Assembly: GCA_016630955.3 (NCBI GenBank)
Contig: CM049994.1
Location: forward strand, 1,426,001 to 1,490,000
Reading direction: 5' to 3'
Source of the DNA: Didymella arachidicola
Lineage: Eukaryota > Ascomycota > Dothideomycetes > Pleosporales > Didymellaceae
DNA: 64,000 nt
A program made the position numbers and the translations under genes. Under the pieces are notes generated by a model. It ran no database searches and was not told the DNA's origin. It saw only the letters and a program-made list of their open reading frames with translations. This document shows, piece by piece, positions 1 to 10,362 of the stretch (within the stretch, counting starts at the first letter, position 1; every line of letters begins with the position of its first letter).

Positions 1-860
1 ACGTCGACTTCTCCGGCCTCGAAGAGTTCTCTAAGAAATGCAATCTGGACGAGAACAACCCCGGAAGCGGCGATTACGATATCTGGACACCCCAGCATCC
101 TATGCAGGAAGACCAGCAGTGTCTGTTCGGTCACGTTGCAGAGTACCACCGCAAGAAGCGAGATGCCAAGTGCAGGAATGGCGAGCGCATCGACCACATG
201 CACGACATTCAGCGTAATTGCACTTGCACACGTCGTGATTTCGAATGTGCCTACAACTACGAGCGTCAACCAGGAGGCGAGTGTAAACTTATCCCTGGAC
301 TAACACTCGAGGATCCCAAGGCTGTCTGCGCAAAGGGTGCACGCGAGTGGTGGGACAACACCCCATACCGCAAAATTCCGCTGTCGACCTGCGATGGTGG
401 CAAAGAGTTTGATCACATTGGCGATGTTCATGCTTGCCCTGGCTTCGAAAAGGAATTCGAGAAGAAGCACGGCATCGGCGGCTTCGGTCTCTTCCTTGCG
501 ATCGTTCTGCCCTTCGCAGCGGCAGGTGGCATTGGGTACTTTGTCTGGAAGAACTGGAATGGTATGGGCAAATTCGGCGCCATTCGACTTGGGGACTCCG
601 GCAGCAGTGGGTTTGACTCAGACGCACCATGGATCAGATACCCGGTAGCTGCGGTCAGTGCCCTTGTTGCAGTCGTTGCAGCCATTCCCATGCTGGTAGG
701 CAGCTTGTGGAGAATGGTCTCGGGTGGTAGAGGCGGTGGTGGGTACGGTGGTCGCACCTACACAAGCAGAAGCTCCTTTGCCAGAGGCAGGGGTGACTAC
801 GCGGTTGTTGATCCTGATGAGGGTGAGCTACTGGGTGATGAGAGCGATGAGGAGGTGTAG
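1..860 (+). CDS. VPS10: Vacuolar protein sorting receptor VPS10 (sortilin family), C-terminal part, cut by window edge
   Basis: The frame is open from base 3 to the TAG at 858-860 and lacks its N-terminus. Vps10/sortilin is a type I receptor that carries vacuolar hydrolases from the late Golgi to the prevacuolar compartment. Visible here is the end of the luminal cysteine-rich module (many Cys, including a CTCTRRDFEC stretch and an ECKLIPG motif). A hydrophobic membrane helix follows (GLFLAIVLPFAAAGGIGYFV). A loop with FGAIRLGD precedes a second hydrophobic stretch (VAAVSALVAVVAAIPMLVG), and the tail is Gly/Arg-rich and acidic. The order of 10CC-type Cys module, helix, FGxIRLG and second hydrophobic segment is what I recognise from filamentous-fungal Vps10 proteins. 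No intron is seen in the visible part. The next gene starts 2.3 kb downstream on the same strand. Confidence 0.93.
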   Translation, partial: VDFSGLEEFSKKCNLDENNPGSGDYDIWTPQHPMQEDQQCLFGHVAEYHRKKRDAKCRNGERIDHMHDIQRNCTCTRRDFECAYNYERQPGGECKLIPGLTLEDPKAVCAKGAREWWDNTPYRKIPLSTCDGGKEFDHIGDVHACPGFEKEFEKKHGIGGFGLFLAIVLPFAAAGGIGYFVWKNWNGMGKFGAIRLGDSGSSGFDSDAPWIRYPVAAVSALVAVVAAIPMLVGSLWRMVSGGRGGGGYGGRTYTSRSSFARGRGDYAVVDPDEGELLGDESDEEV

Positions 861-3128
861 AGTTTGATTTCACAATAAGCGACCAGTTGAGTATTAGGAG
901 GAGGCATTGTGACGATAGAGTTAGAACGTTAGGTGTATATTTCCTGTGTAAGAAATTCATTGCGTGCCGCTGTCGATGTTCGCTTTGGCCTCTCATGGTT
1001 CGCCACAGATATTAGACAGGGACTGGCATCACGGGTGTCGCCACTGTTGCGGTACACCTGCGACAACGATGGGGTGAACTATCAGTATTTCTCCGTCGAC
1101 ACACACCGCTTCGCTTCTGTATACGGAGAATAGATGGATGTGGGCCATCTACGGAGGAACAGTACCTTTCTTGTTAAGCGATGCGCCACAGGTAGATTGC
1201 TTGCATGATGAAGGCCAGAATCGCCATTTAGCACGATACTGTTTCCAGCTGCCAGGTATTGATGAGGCACAGTTCAGGCCATTGACTCTGTTCAAACAAC
1301 GATATGTCTGCCTGTCTTGCTTGCAAGCGCATGTTCTCGACGGCATAACATGTGTTTACGACACATTCATGCCGTGCTACTCGGCAGCTGATGGTTGGCA
1401 GCTGTCAATGCCACAAGAGACATGTTTGTCATGCAAGACCCTGACGTTTGTGGTAGCACTAATGATGTCGGTGCAAAGAATCACAAAATCTGGAGGACAT
1501 CAAGGAACACCATGATAGCTCCGTGTACGTTCCATCCTCCTAGCGGATGCGTTCAGGCTGTGCACGCAGAGCCGTTGTCAGAGCAGCACTACACCGCATG
1601 CTGACTGCATCGAGTCCGTGAAGCAAGACGAGTTCATCTCTGCGTCGTCCTTAATAAGCGGATGAAACGTCCACCAACACCTGTATGGCTCCTAGCTGGC
1701 CGAAAATGTTTGATTTTCATGGTTTTGACGGCTCACCAGTACGGAAATGGGCTGTGTCAAACGCGCACGGCTTTCCGGCAGCGGGAGCGAATTGGATCGA
1801 GGCCAAAGGCCGGCCGTGTGCCACAGGTTGTAGGTGGCTCAGGCGCAGCAGCACGGGTTGGACGCCACGAACTTGGTTCCTCGGGCGCATGAAGTCTCGA
1901 CGCGCCAGGGGCCCATGGCCGTGCGTCACTGAGGCTTTGCCTATTGAGTTGCGGGTTTATGCATGCTGTGGGGAGTGGTGGATAGTGCTTGCCAATTTAG
2001 GTCGCGTCGCAAAGCTTCCCGTGTTTCAGATCGTCCTGGCCAATCAGCATGTTGACCCTGAGGCTCGCAGCTATTTGTGCTGCAGTTGCACGTCCACGTC
2101 GGTTGGCGAGCGTTTGCTGAGATTTGCGCACACTTGTGTACCTCCATACGAGACGCCACAGACAGCGCCATGGGCGCCAGTGCTGTTCCACGCGTTTGTT
2201 GTTGCCCTCGATCTTCACCGTGGCAAAATGTCCATCTACATACAATCTCCTGAGGCCCCAATCGTGCACCAGGGCCGGCTGCCACTGCTCGCTTCGACTC
2301 CACCCGTGCCACCGCTGTTCCTATTAGAGAGCCTGAAGCAGGCCAACGGCCTTGGTCCGCGGGCGGCGCACGCGTAATGGGCATAGGCGTTACGGGAACC
2401 AGCCGACTGCCAAGCTGTTTCAAATGCGGACGACTCTTCGCTGAGCTTGGTGCTCGTGGCCTGGAAGCTGTGACGCGAGTACATGAGCGGAGCCCCATGC
2501 TCTTCCTTCCTTCCAGTCTTGGTTCTTCTTCCTCTCACAAACCTCAGACCGTTCCCTTCTTTAAACAGCACTCACCTTCATTCTTTAGGTGTGCTAGCCT
2601 TGCAGTAGTCGACTCTCTTTTGACAGCTACTCTCACTTCTTTCACTTCGATCCTTGCCTTGAGACTTTTTCTCCGGCCGCATCCTTATTCACCTAAAAAG
2701 AGTGCTGTGCACGTCTTGGCTCTAACGCGCAGCTCCTCAGACCCGTTCCGTCTGACACAGGTTCTCTACTAGCTATTGTAGCTCGCGCGTTGATGTAAGT
2801 TCCCAAGTTTCAACTGTCTAAGGCTGCCATGGACGCCTGTCACCTTCACCATGATTACCCCACACCCTGTTGTACGAGGCCACGAGGCTGTCTCAACTCC
2901 GTCTGGCTTACGCACCACGAAGTCTCCTTTGCCTTCTTCGAGTGCCTTCGCGCCTGGGCAGGGTGCTTGCCTGTTTCAATTCATACCATTGCCGTTGGCT
3001 GTCAAGGTCTCATACAACAAACACTAACTTGCAATAGCGCTCTTTATACAACTTCACTCCCTTCCACCAAGACGGCCACACACTCACTCCAAATTTTCAC
3101 CGGATCAGGATCCAAATTATAATTCAAC
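861..3128. other. Gene-free region upstream of the subtilase
   Basis: About 2.3 kb with only short ORFs whose composition does not look like protein. The longest, at 1685-2377 (+), has no recognisable motif and overlaps equally long ORFs on the other strand. From about 2500 to 3128 the plus strand is pyrimidine-rich, and a TTTATA string lies near 3053, about 75 bases before the protease ATG. CT-rich leaders and TATA-like boxes are common in highly expressed fungal genes, so 2.5-3.1 kb is the likely promoter and 5' leader of the protease. This is inference only. Confidence 0.5.
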
Positions 3129-4529
3129 ATGAGGACATCATTCACCATCTCTGGTCTTTTGACTCTCACCTCTACTCTCCTCGCTGCTGCCTCTCCTCAG
3201 AATGGTTTCATTGGCTTGAACTCCTCCGACGTGCAGATACAGCCTGGTGACGATGCAAGGGATATCCTCATCATGTTCCAGAAAGATGAGGTCCCCGACT
3301 ACGATGCCATACTCCGGAACCTAAATAGTACTATGAAAGTTACTAGCGACCAGATCCTCCGCCGATTCAACAACACAGTCTTTGCCGGTATGGAAATCAG
3401 AGTAGGCAACCACTGCATCGAGGCTTTCAACGCCATGTCCGAAGTTGCTTTCGTCGAGGAGAAGACCATTGTTAAAAGCTTCGTTGAAACCAAGACTGGT
3501 GCTCCTTGGGGTCTGCAGCGCATCTCTAACGAGGCTGGCGCTTCTGGATCCCCCCAGGCACAGGATTTTACCTACTCGTTCAACGATACTTCCTTGGGTG
3601 CTGGTGTTGACATCTATGTCGTCGATACCGGTGTCCGCACGAGCCACGCTGTCTTCACTGGTCGCGCCACCCAGGGCTTCACCGCTCTCGGTTCTGAAGT
3701 TGATGGCGACGGTCATGGCACTCACACTGCAGGTACCGCCGGCGGCGCTAAGTTCGGTGTTGCCCAAGGCGCCAACATCATTGCTGTTAAGGTTCTCGGT
3801 GATGACGGCTCTGGCTCTTCCTCTGACACCATTGCTGGTATGGACTGGGTTATCAACAACCACAACAAGCGCAAGACTGAGCCTGGCTTCGTCGGTTCCA
3901 TCATGAGCATGTCTTGGGGTCTGCAGGGCCAGGCCAGGTCAGTCGACGAGGTCATCACCGGTGCTAGCGAAGCTGGTATCCACGTCTCGGTCGCTGCTGG
4001 AAATGATGGCATCGATGCCTGCGGCTCTACCCCCGCTCATCTCGGTGGTAGCAACTCCAATGTTGTCACTGTCGGCTCTGTGAACATTGAGAATAAGATC
4101 TCCACATTCTCTAACATCGGTTCGTGCGTTGACATCTACGCCCCCGGTGAGCAGATTCTTAGCTCTTGGAATACCGGTGACAACATCATCAACTTCCTCT
4201 CCGGTACTTCCATGGCTTGCCCTCACACCACCGGTGTCATGGCTACTCTGATGGCTCAGGATCCAAGCCTCGGACAGAACCCAGGTGCCCTCAAGAAGAA
4301 GCTTCTGGCTACCGCCCGCTCGGATAAGGTCAGTGGCAACCTCGGTGGCAGTGCCAATCTCCTTCTCAGCAACGGTGTTGATGGAGCTATTGCCAAGCGC
4401 CTTGTCAAGAACTATGTCGTCCCCGAGCGTACTGGTAGCCCAGCCGCGCAGGCCATGCAGAAAGCCAAGGAGGCGAGGGAGCTCGAGAAGTGGATCGTCG
4501 TCTCCAACGACTCTCCTGTCCGGTTCTAA
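3129..4529 (+). CDS. Secreted subtilisin-like serine protease (S8, proteinase-K type) with I9 propeptide
   Basis: Intronless, 466 aa. Residues 1-21 form a signal peptide (hydrophobic, ending AAASPQ). Residues 40-120 fit the inhibitor I9 propeptide. The mature domain starts near residue 124 (APWGLQRIS). The catalytic triad is visible: Asp166 in VVDTGVR, His196 in GHGTHTAG and Ser361 in GTSMACPHT; the oxyanion Asn lies in AAGNDG. The proteinase-K-type spacing suggests an extracellular or vacuolar endopeptidase used for protein nutrition or host-protein degradation. After the catalytic domain a short charged tail (residues 435-466) replaces the carboxyl extension of some vacuolar family members. 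The ATG is chosen because it starts the signal peptide. Close relatives are cerevisin-like and alkaline proteases; which subgroup cannot be settled here. There are no close neighbours that suggest a shared pathway. Confidence 0.95.
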   Translation: MRTSFTISGLLTLTSTLLAAASPQNGFIGLNSSDVQIQPGDDARDILIMFQKDEVPDYDAILRNLNSTMKVTSDQILRRFNNTVFAGMEIRVGNHCIEAFNAMSEVAFVEEKTIVKSFVETKTGAPWGLQRISNEAGASGSPQAQDFTYSFNDTSLGAGVDIYVVDTGVRTSHAVFTGRATQGFTALGSEVDGDGHGTHTAGTAGGAKFGVAQGANIIAVKVLGDDGSGSSSDTIAGMDWVINNHNKRKTEPGFVGSIMSMSWGLQGQARSVDEVITGASEAGIHVSVAAGNDGIDACGSTPAHLGGSNSNVVTVGSVNIENKISTFSNIGSCVDIYAPGEQILSSWNTGDNIINFLSGTSMACPHTTGVMATLMAQDPSLGQNPGALKKKLLATARSDKVSGNLGGSANLLLSNGVDGAIAKRLVKNYVVPERTGSPAAQAMQKAKEARELEKWIVVSNDSPVRF

Positions 4530-5444
4530 AGCGTCACGTGTCTGCATCTTTTGACATGATACCCTTTCTCGTTGAGTTTCATACGAAGATTCCGACTTGA
4601 GCATTCCCCTACGTTGAGGCCTTCGTGGCAAATATCCGGACCATAGCACCTAATTCATAGCATAGCGTGGTTTTCCTTTCGTATCTAAGATATTTCCTTG
4701 TAGTCTTGTGGTGGAAGCCTAATGGTCGCTTCCAATACTGGTCATGTACATGCATCGACTATCCGGAGGAGCATTGACAATGAATAGACGGAACCAGGTG
4801 CTTCACGCATCTCGCCGGAGTTTGTGCTGCACGGCTTCGCTGTACAGTATACCATCAGTCAAAATCACCGACATATCAACTTTTTCAACTTGCCTTTCTG
4901 GGATTAGCTTCTTCCTGTGATTGTGATCGTCGACAAGTCCTAAGCTGATTGCTGATCACGAAAATCTGCAACCGCACATCATCAACCAGTCGCCCGGTCG
5001 CAGCAGACTGCGTTTGTTGACTTTACTCGACCTCGTACGAAGCACAGTGACACATCAGACGCGCGTTGTTCTCAATGAGCCCTGCTTGGCACCGCCCCAC
5101 TGCGTCCATGTTGCTGACACCTTAGGCCCACTTGCTTTGTCTTGAGCATGCAGAGTCTTCCTCCGCATACTCCTTGTACAAATAAAATGATTCTGTCGCG
5201 TTCTCAGGCCAACTCAGCTTTTTCTCCGATGCTGGGTTGCATGAAAGATTGCTGTCAACGGGGATCTGAGCCGAGCATGGTTCGAGAATGTGCAAGGTCA
5301 TTGGTAAATGGATGATGGTCACTACTGAGCATGGTGACCATATGCCTAGAGCAACGAGAGCAATATTTTAATATTTTAATCCTTGTGACGATCGGACATG
5401 ATCAGGGCAAATTAGCATCGCTATCGTCTATCGAACAAGAAAGT
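4530..5444. other. Intergenic region, convergent 3' ends
   Basis: Between the stop of the subtilase (+) and the stop of the SET gene (-). ORFs here are short or antisense extensions of the protease frame, and none has a recognisable domain. It presumably holds the two 3' untranslated regions. Confidence 0.5.
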
Positions 5445-6467
5445 CTAGCCCGTTTCCATGCCGCTGTCTGTTGCCAACACAGAATCGTAGGGCACCGCCA
5501 TGCTCTCCTCCAACAGCTGCGAGGTCTCTTTCGAACCCCCTGACTTCGACCCCTTCGTCGAAACCCCAAAGTTCCCCTCATTCGGATACTTACATTTCGG
5601 CGAACCACACAGGCATTTGCGAAGCCGGAAGTACTCCTCTCCATAATCAATAGTGACCTGCTCGCCAGCAGCGATATTCTTGACTGCCGTAAGCGCCAGC
5701 ACCCTCTCCCTCCCTCTCCTCCGCTCAGCAATGACTGCATTATTCTCACAGCTATGGTTACAAAACCTCGTATAATTGCCAAAATGCTCCGCATCGATAT
5801 ACGCAATCGTTGCCTTTGTCTTGGTAAACTCGGGGCCGATGAAGACTTCGTGGCAGTAGTCAGGGTTGCTGTTGCGCTTGGGTATCAGCTCGCCGAGGTA
5901 TGCTCCAAGGATGTCGTCTTTGGTCCAGTCCTGCTTGGAATGGAGACCAACGCCCATGTTAGCAATGCATCGGAGCTCGAAGCGATCTTCCCAGCGCTCT
6001 GTGCCCGTCAGCCACTCGGTGAGAGTGTGATCGCAGGTTTCTTCTTGGCAGAGGAATCCATTGGGGAAACTCACGTCTTGCCAGCAGAATTTGCCGAGGC
6101 ATTCGTGGAGCATTGGTTTGCCGTGCGTCTTGATTAGCTGCTTGGTCTTGGTGTCAGATGCCGTGTCGAGTGGGGACTGTAAACTCATTAATCGCGATGC
6201 GTTCTCTGGTGGCCAGGGGCCGAGATAATTGGCAGGTTGTGGTGCATCATGCCACTTGGAATCAGTAAAATGCAACGCCCTGATCCTTGCTGGATAGGCA
6301 CCCGGGCTGGAGTCATGCCCGGGGTTGTAGATGGGGGCTTGCTCACCCGTTGATTTGTAGAAATACTTGATTTGGACAGTTGACTCTGCTGGAGACCGAC
6401 CGTAGTATGGCTTAAATCGGATGGCACAGGCACGAGTTGGGCGTCGCCTTTCGGGAGGCTTTATGCT
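5445..6467 (-). CDS. SET-domain lysine methyltransferase with post-SET motif; 5' end unresolved
   Basis: The frame is continuously open from 6467 down to the stop at 5445 (340 codons). It reads as protein throughout, including a basic N-terminal stretch (IKPPERRRPTRACA) and ST(V)QIKYFYKSTGEQAP. The C-terminal half is a SET domain: GVGLHSKQDW, LGAYLGEL, the S-adenosylmethionine-binding RFCNHSCENNA, the catalytic-face IDYGEEYF, then a Cys-rich post-SET CLCGSPKCKY. A Cys-rich segment before the SET domain (CLGKFCW, CQEETCDHT) may be a divergent pre-SET region. Such enzymes methylate histone or non-histone lysines; the target cannot be told. No ATG lies in the open part. An in-frame TAG at 6468-6470 precedes it, and the same frame is open again upstream to about 6695. 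Either a 5' exon ends there with CTAG as splice acceptor, or the gene carries a nonsense change. Confidence 0.82.
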   Translation of the reverse strand, partial: SIKPPERRRPTRACAIRFKPYYGRSPAESTVQIKYFYKSTGEQAPIYNPGHDSSPGAYPARIRALHFTDSKWHDAPQPANYLGPWPPENASRLMSLQSPLDTASDTKTKQLIKTHGKPMLHECLGKFCWQDVSFPNGFLCQEETCDHTLTEWLTGTERWEDRFELRCIANMGVGLHSKQDWTKDDILGAYLGELIPKRNSNPDYCHEVFIGPEFTKTKATIAYIDAEHFGNYTRFCNHSCENNAVIAERRRGRERVLALTAVKNIAAGEQVTIDYGEEYFRLRKCLCGSPKCKYPNEGNFGVSTKGSKSGGSKETSQLLEESMAVPYDSVLATDSGMETG

Positions 6468-6470
6468 CTA

Positions 6471-6846
6471 GTGACTTCCTTTTACGAAATTTTTGGTTGG
6501 ATCAGTACAAAGTTTGCAGATCCTAAAATATCTTATAGAGTCGAGACTGTCACATTCCCCAATGGTGAGAGACTTGTCTAGGTCGAACAATGATATTGTG
6601 CATCGACAAAGAACTGCACTTCTCTCAGCAGGGCGGTCACCAGCACACCAGATTAGATCATACTTGCACGGTGTAATTTCATGCAGTTCAATCAATGTGC
6701 ATAATCGGACTCTGTGTAGGAAGCTTCCATGCGAGCTTGAGCCTCGATGGGTGACAGATCAACCGTATGATGATCAAGAAAGCTAGCAGTGCCTGCCTTA
6801 TCCCACTATCATCTGAAAATGATCAAGCATACCGCACCACCATCCC
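6471..6846 (-). other. Possible 5' exon of the SET gene, and 3' flank of the oxidoreductase
   Basis: On the minus strand the SET frame is open from the TAG at 6468 back to about 6710. The product is Cys-containing (for example ITPCKYDLIWC and SAVLCRC), which could be a real 5' exon, but I find no convincing donor site that matches an acceptor near 6468. The rest (6710-6846) shows nothing recognisable. Confidence 0.3.
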
Positions 6847-8565
6847 TCAATCCTCCCCCACGCCCACCAACCCCGCAAACCGATTCGCCCTCGCACTCGC
6901 GTAGCTCTCATACTCCTTATCTGCACTATTACCCTCGTACCCCGAATCCCTGCGATCCCACTTCTTCATCTTCCCCCTTTTCTTCAGCTCATCCTCGACA
7001 TTCCATGCAATCCTCTCAGCACCGATCCGCGCACCGACCAGATTCGGCGCACCGGGACCGAGTCTCAGGCCCGCAAGTCGGCCAGTGACGAATAGCGGAA
7101 CGTCGTCGTCCCACATCAGATCATCAGTGAGACACGGCAGGCCAGCGACATACTCGATGGGATGTTGTTGCCTCAGCGTGGTTAGGAAAGGGATCGATGT
7201 GATGTCGGACTGGATACCGGTAGCGAAGACGATGTAGTCGATGGGTGGGACGGGGATTCGAGTCGACACCTTAATGTCGACCCAGCGCGTCGCTTCCTCT
7301 TCCCACTTAACAGACTCCAGCGTAGTGTTTGTGTGCAACTCGATCCTGCCGCTCGCTACATGCGCATCGAGAACCTTGCGGTACCGCGGCGTTACACTAC
7401 CGCCATTTCTTGCCTTCGCAATCATCTCAGCGCGCTCCTCGTCTGTGTCCGCGCTCCAGAAGGCTGCCTGGTTGAAGTTGCGGAACTTTCCCACCCAGTC
7501 GAGATCCACATCGAAGTATTTGACTTTGAGGGGTCCGCGCATGAGCAAGTGGACTTTGGTGACGCCGCGTTTGAGCGCGAGGTCGGCGAGCTGAACGCTT
7601 GTGAGGCCCCCGCCTACGATGAGCATGGTTGTCGAGCGCTGAGACTTGATCTTCGCGGTGACTTGGGCCGGGGGGAAATGCTTGATCTGCATTGCGTGCG
7701 TGTAGCCTTCGTGCAGAGTGGATGATGGCAGTCCAAGCACCGAGGGTATCGAGGGAGCATTGCCAGGTCCCACGGCCAAGACGACTATATTCGCATACCG
7801 TACGCCAGCGTCTGTCTTGACGCGAAAGATCTTTTGGTCTTCTGTCGATGCATCGTCCGAGATAACACTGTTTTGTTCCGCGTCTTCGAAAGCACTGAGC
7901 TCGTCGTACCTAATGTCGACAACGCGCTCCTGTCTCAGCATAGCCGGGCCCAGCCCATAGCGACGGATGACTTCCTCGCAATGCGCCGTGAACAAGCTCG
8001 TGCTCGGTGTATAGTAATCCTTGCGATCTCGCTCATCGATGTCCGGCCCCGAACCAGGAAACCTGCCTCGCGAGTTCAACTTCTTCTTTTTCCTATGCTT
8101 GCTGATTTCCTTGCCAGCACAGCCTGGCAGGGCTTGCAATTCCTTCTCTCGTCCGTTCTCGTACGCGTAGCCGAGCAGTGCGTCGCGGTCCGCTGGGTCG
8201 ATCTGAAAGAACATGGGGCTGCGGAGGTGGTTGATACCGAAGGTTTTGAACAAGCGGTTCCATTTGCTCATCCAATCTGTGCCATCCGCATCCAAGACGA
8301 GCATGTCTATCGAGTCGTCCCTGAGTGTTATGTCACAGTCGCAACCGCAATTTGAGCTTTCGGAGGCGGACTGGGAGCTCGACAAGGAATCTTGGTTAGT
8401 CTTGTAGTTCTTGACATTCATCTTACGTCCATGCTTCCGGATCCAATGATACCGTTGGTGTTCATCGTCCGTAAAGGTGGCCGAGGGCGTATGCTCTTTC
8501 AGTCGTGCAGCGGCAGCAAGCCCAGCAGGCCCCGCACCGATGATGAGAACATCGTGAATGTGCAT
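6847..8565 (-). CDS. FAD/NAD(P)-binding oxidoreductase (flavoprotein monooxygenase-like)
   Basis: Intronless, 572 aa, ATG at 8565. The N-terminus carries the dinucleotide-binding GxGxxG motif (VLIIGAGPAGLAAAARL) for FAD. A second Rossmann motif for NAD(P)H follows near residue 310 (MLIVGGGLTSVQLADLAL). The late FATGIQSD motif is the ATG signature of flavin monooxygenases and pyridine-nucleotide oxidoreductases. Between the two Rossmann motifs is a long, partly charged insert with a K/R-rich patch (KHRKKKKLNSRGRF). The architecture resembles ornithine-monooxygenase-like and OSGIN-like proteins known in fungi; the substrate is unknown. It is most likely cytosolic, as no signal peptide or membrane helix is seen. 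It lies alone between the SET gene and the membrane receptor, in the same orientation as both. Confidence 0.85.
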   Translation of the reverse strand: MHIHDVLIIGAGPAGLAAAARLKEHTPSATFTDDEHQRYHWIRKHGRKMNVKNYKTNQDSLSSSQSASESSNCGCDCDITLRDDSIDMLVLDADGTDWMSKWNRLFKTFGINHLRSPMFFQIDPADRDALLGYAYENGREKELQALPGCAGKEISKHRKKKKLNSRGRFPGSGPDIDERDRKDYYTPSTSLFTAHCEEVIRRYGLGPAMLRQERVVDIRYDELSAFEDAEQNSVISDDASTEDQKIFRVKTDAGVRYANIVVLAVGPGNAPSIPSVLGLPSSTLHEGYTHAMQIKHFPPAQVTAKIKSQRSTTMLIVGGGLTSVQLADLALKRGVTKVHLLMRGPLKVKYFDVDLDWVGKFRNFNQAAFWSADTDEERAEMIAKARNGGSVTPRYRKVLDAHVASGRIELHTNTTLESVKWEEEATRWVDIKVSTRIPVPPIDYIVFATGIQSDITSIPFLTTLRQQHPIEYVAGLPCLTDDLMWDDDVPLFVTGRLAGLRLGPGAPNLVGARIGAERIAWNVEDELKKRGKMKKWDRRDSGYEGNSADKEYESYASARANRFAGLVGVGED

Positions 8566-9012
8566 GGCGGCAATTTTTGAAGAAGTAAATGATTGCTTTG
8601 AGGTACGACAGTAAGGCTACTTTGAGGTTCAGTGATGTATGTCGTGCTTCGGACACCCTGATGGCTCGTTCAGCCGGCCATCTGGGTACTCGAACGCACG
8701 CGACACCTACGCGTCACAAGGTCTATGCCAATCAATGAGCCTACCTGTGCAAGTGTGTGGAGAAGCAGGCACTGACACGAGCAAAGGGACATACGCTGCG
8801 TAAGGGAGGTTTGGTGCTTAAGGGCGTATAGGCCGACATCTTCACGAATTTGGTCAAGCCCGCTCGGGCGAGATTCTGAGGCGCTGATGGCTAACGACGG
8901 CTTGAGGAATCTGCGTTGGGAGCTCAGCGTAATTCTTTCGTCGCTCTGGGTGGAGATCGCTGCGGATTGGTTGTTGAATGAGATTCGAAAATGTATTGCT
9001 TTGGGCCGTTAA
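8566..9012. other. Intergenic region
   Basis: Upstream of the oxidoreductase and downstream of the rhodopsin-type gene, both on the minus strand. No ORF or repeat of note. It presumably contains the oxidoreductase promoter. Confidence 0.5.
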
Positions 9013-10362
9013 TCATGTCGCACCGGGCTTGTGGTTGAAATCCTTCTTGCGGGCTTCTTCTGCCCGCCAGCTCATCGGGCTGTCTATGCTCAAGTCGGTT
9101 GAGGACTTCTCGTAAGTCTTCACACCATCCATTTCGATCGCACTGGTGATAAATTGTGGGCCTTCATAGGTTGCTGCACTGGGGTTGCGGAAGGGGTCGT
9201 TGATGTCCTCTTGGCTCTCGGTACCGCGAAGCTGTTTTGACTTTGCCCGAGACTTGTTTTGACTCACCCAGTGACTGTGGCTTCTGGCGGTACCAAAGGT
9301 AGCTGTGCCTCGAGTGTTGGTGCCAGCCGCTTTTATCGAATGCGACTCGCCCGTGTAGGAGTTCCAGTTGCGAAGCTTGAAGATGCGTTGGATGAGAGGG
9401 TATGTCAAGGGCAGATTGGCGCATAGCAGGGCAGTGTACGACTCGCGAAGGTACCAAAGCACCCAGTCGGTCCCGAACGGGTTCTCGAAAGAGTAGTACT
9501 TGTTGAGCGCCGCGGCGACGACCTGAACAAATTAGCGGAGTTTGACCATATCAACGACGCACTGACTGTAAAAAGACCGATCATGAAGATACCGATCAGA
9601 ATCAACTTGTTCTTCTTCGGTAAGCGGACTTTGAACAATAGGGGCATCGGTATGCTAAGAATGATGAGATCCGAGCTGATATTGAACACAGCATTGGTGA
9701 TGAGATGATTTGTTGCTGCAGAGCATTGCGCTGCGATTGTTAGCAGAGCCCACGAAAATGTATCTACTGCACGTACTGGAGTTTGTCGGTACTGCCCAGT
9801 ACTGGTCAAAAGGCCTGCACCACACGCCAAAGTACAAAATCTCCATGATCACAAACGCGACAGCGACATAGATTGACGTGGCAATGACCAGCTTACGCTG
9901 TGGCAAAACAGTCGTCATGCGGAAGTACATGATGAGCAGACATGCCTTGACCAGCCAGATGGTGGCGATTTGCATCTGCTCTACAGCCAGAACGTACTTG
10001 GATCCAGTCACTCGAGCGTTGATTTCGGCTTGAGAGTATTTGGAAACATCGTCACCGGGGGGAATGAGATTCGATGATGTGGTGACGACTTTGGACATGC
10101 AGACAAGCAGAACAGTATCAGTGAGCTAAGAAGGAGTCAGCGACGACAGATAGCAAAAACCACTGGTCTCACCATGGCGCAGACAATCAAATAATCGTCC
10201 CATTGCAGACGCTTCCACGCTCCGCGATGAAGACGTCGTGATATCAATCGAACAATGACTACTAACCAGCACACTCCATAGAGTATACCAGCCTATCTCA
10301 GCTGTTAGTCTTGGTGGTTGCAAGTGGACAAAGTGACATGCCTCTGGTTGAAGTATTGACAT
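9013..10362 (-). CDS. Rhodopsin-domain integral membrane protein (fungal SAT4/PTH11-like family), five exons
   Basis: Proposed exons on the minus strand are 10362-10342, 10292-10173, 10125-9777, 9730-9567 and 9522-9013 (387 aa). Introns of 44-49 nt carry CTAAC-type branch sites. Exon 2 holds the first clear helix and the family hallmark (IVRLISRR, then WDDYLIV). Exon 3 holds VLAVEQMQIATIWLVKACLL and a helix ending FGVWCRPF. The extracellular loop NSTQC spans the exon 3/4 junction and is followed by LITNAVFNISSDLIILSIPM. Exon 5 starts VVAAALNKYYS and ends in a polar, Ser/Thr-rich cytosolic tail. These features match the seven-helix 'rhodopsin domain' proteins of Pezizomycotina, often considered receptor-like; ligands are mostly unknown. 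Exon 1 (MSILQPE) is weak and needs a GC-AG intron at 10341-10293. The frame is open further upstream without an ATG, so the true N-terminus may differ. Confidence 0.85.

Noticed and set aside
1685..2377. 230-codon plus-strand ORF upstream of the subtilase
   Set aside because: No recognisable motif, Cys/Trp-rich random-like composition and overlapping ORFs of similar length on the other strand.
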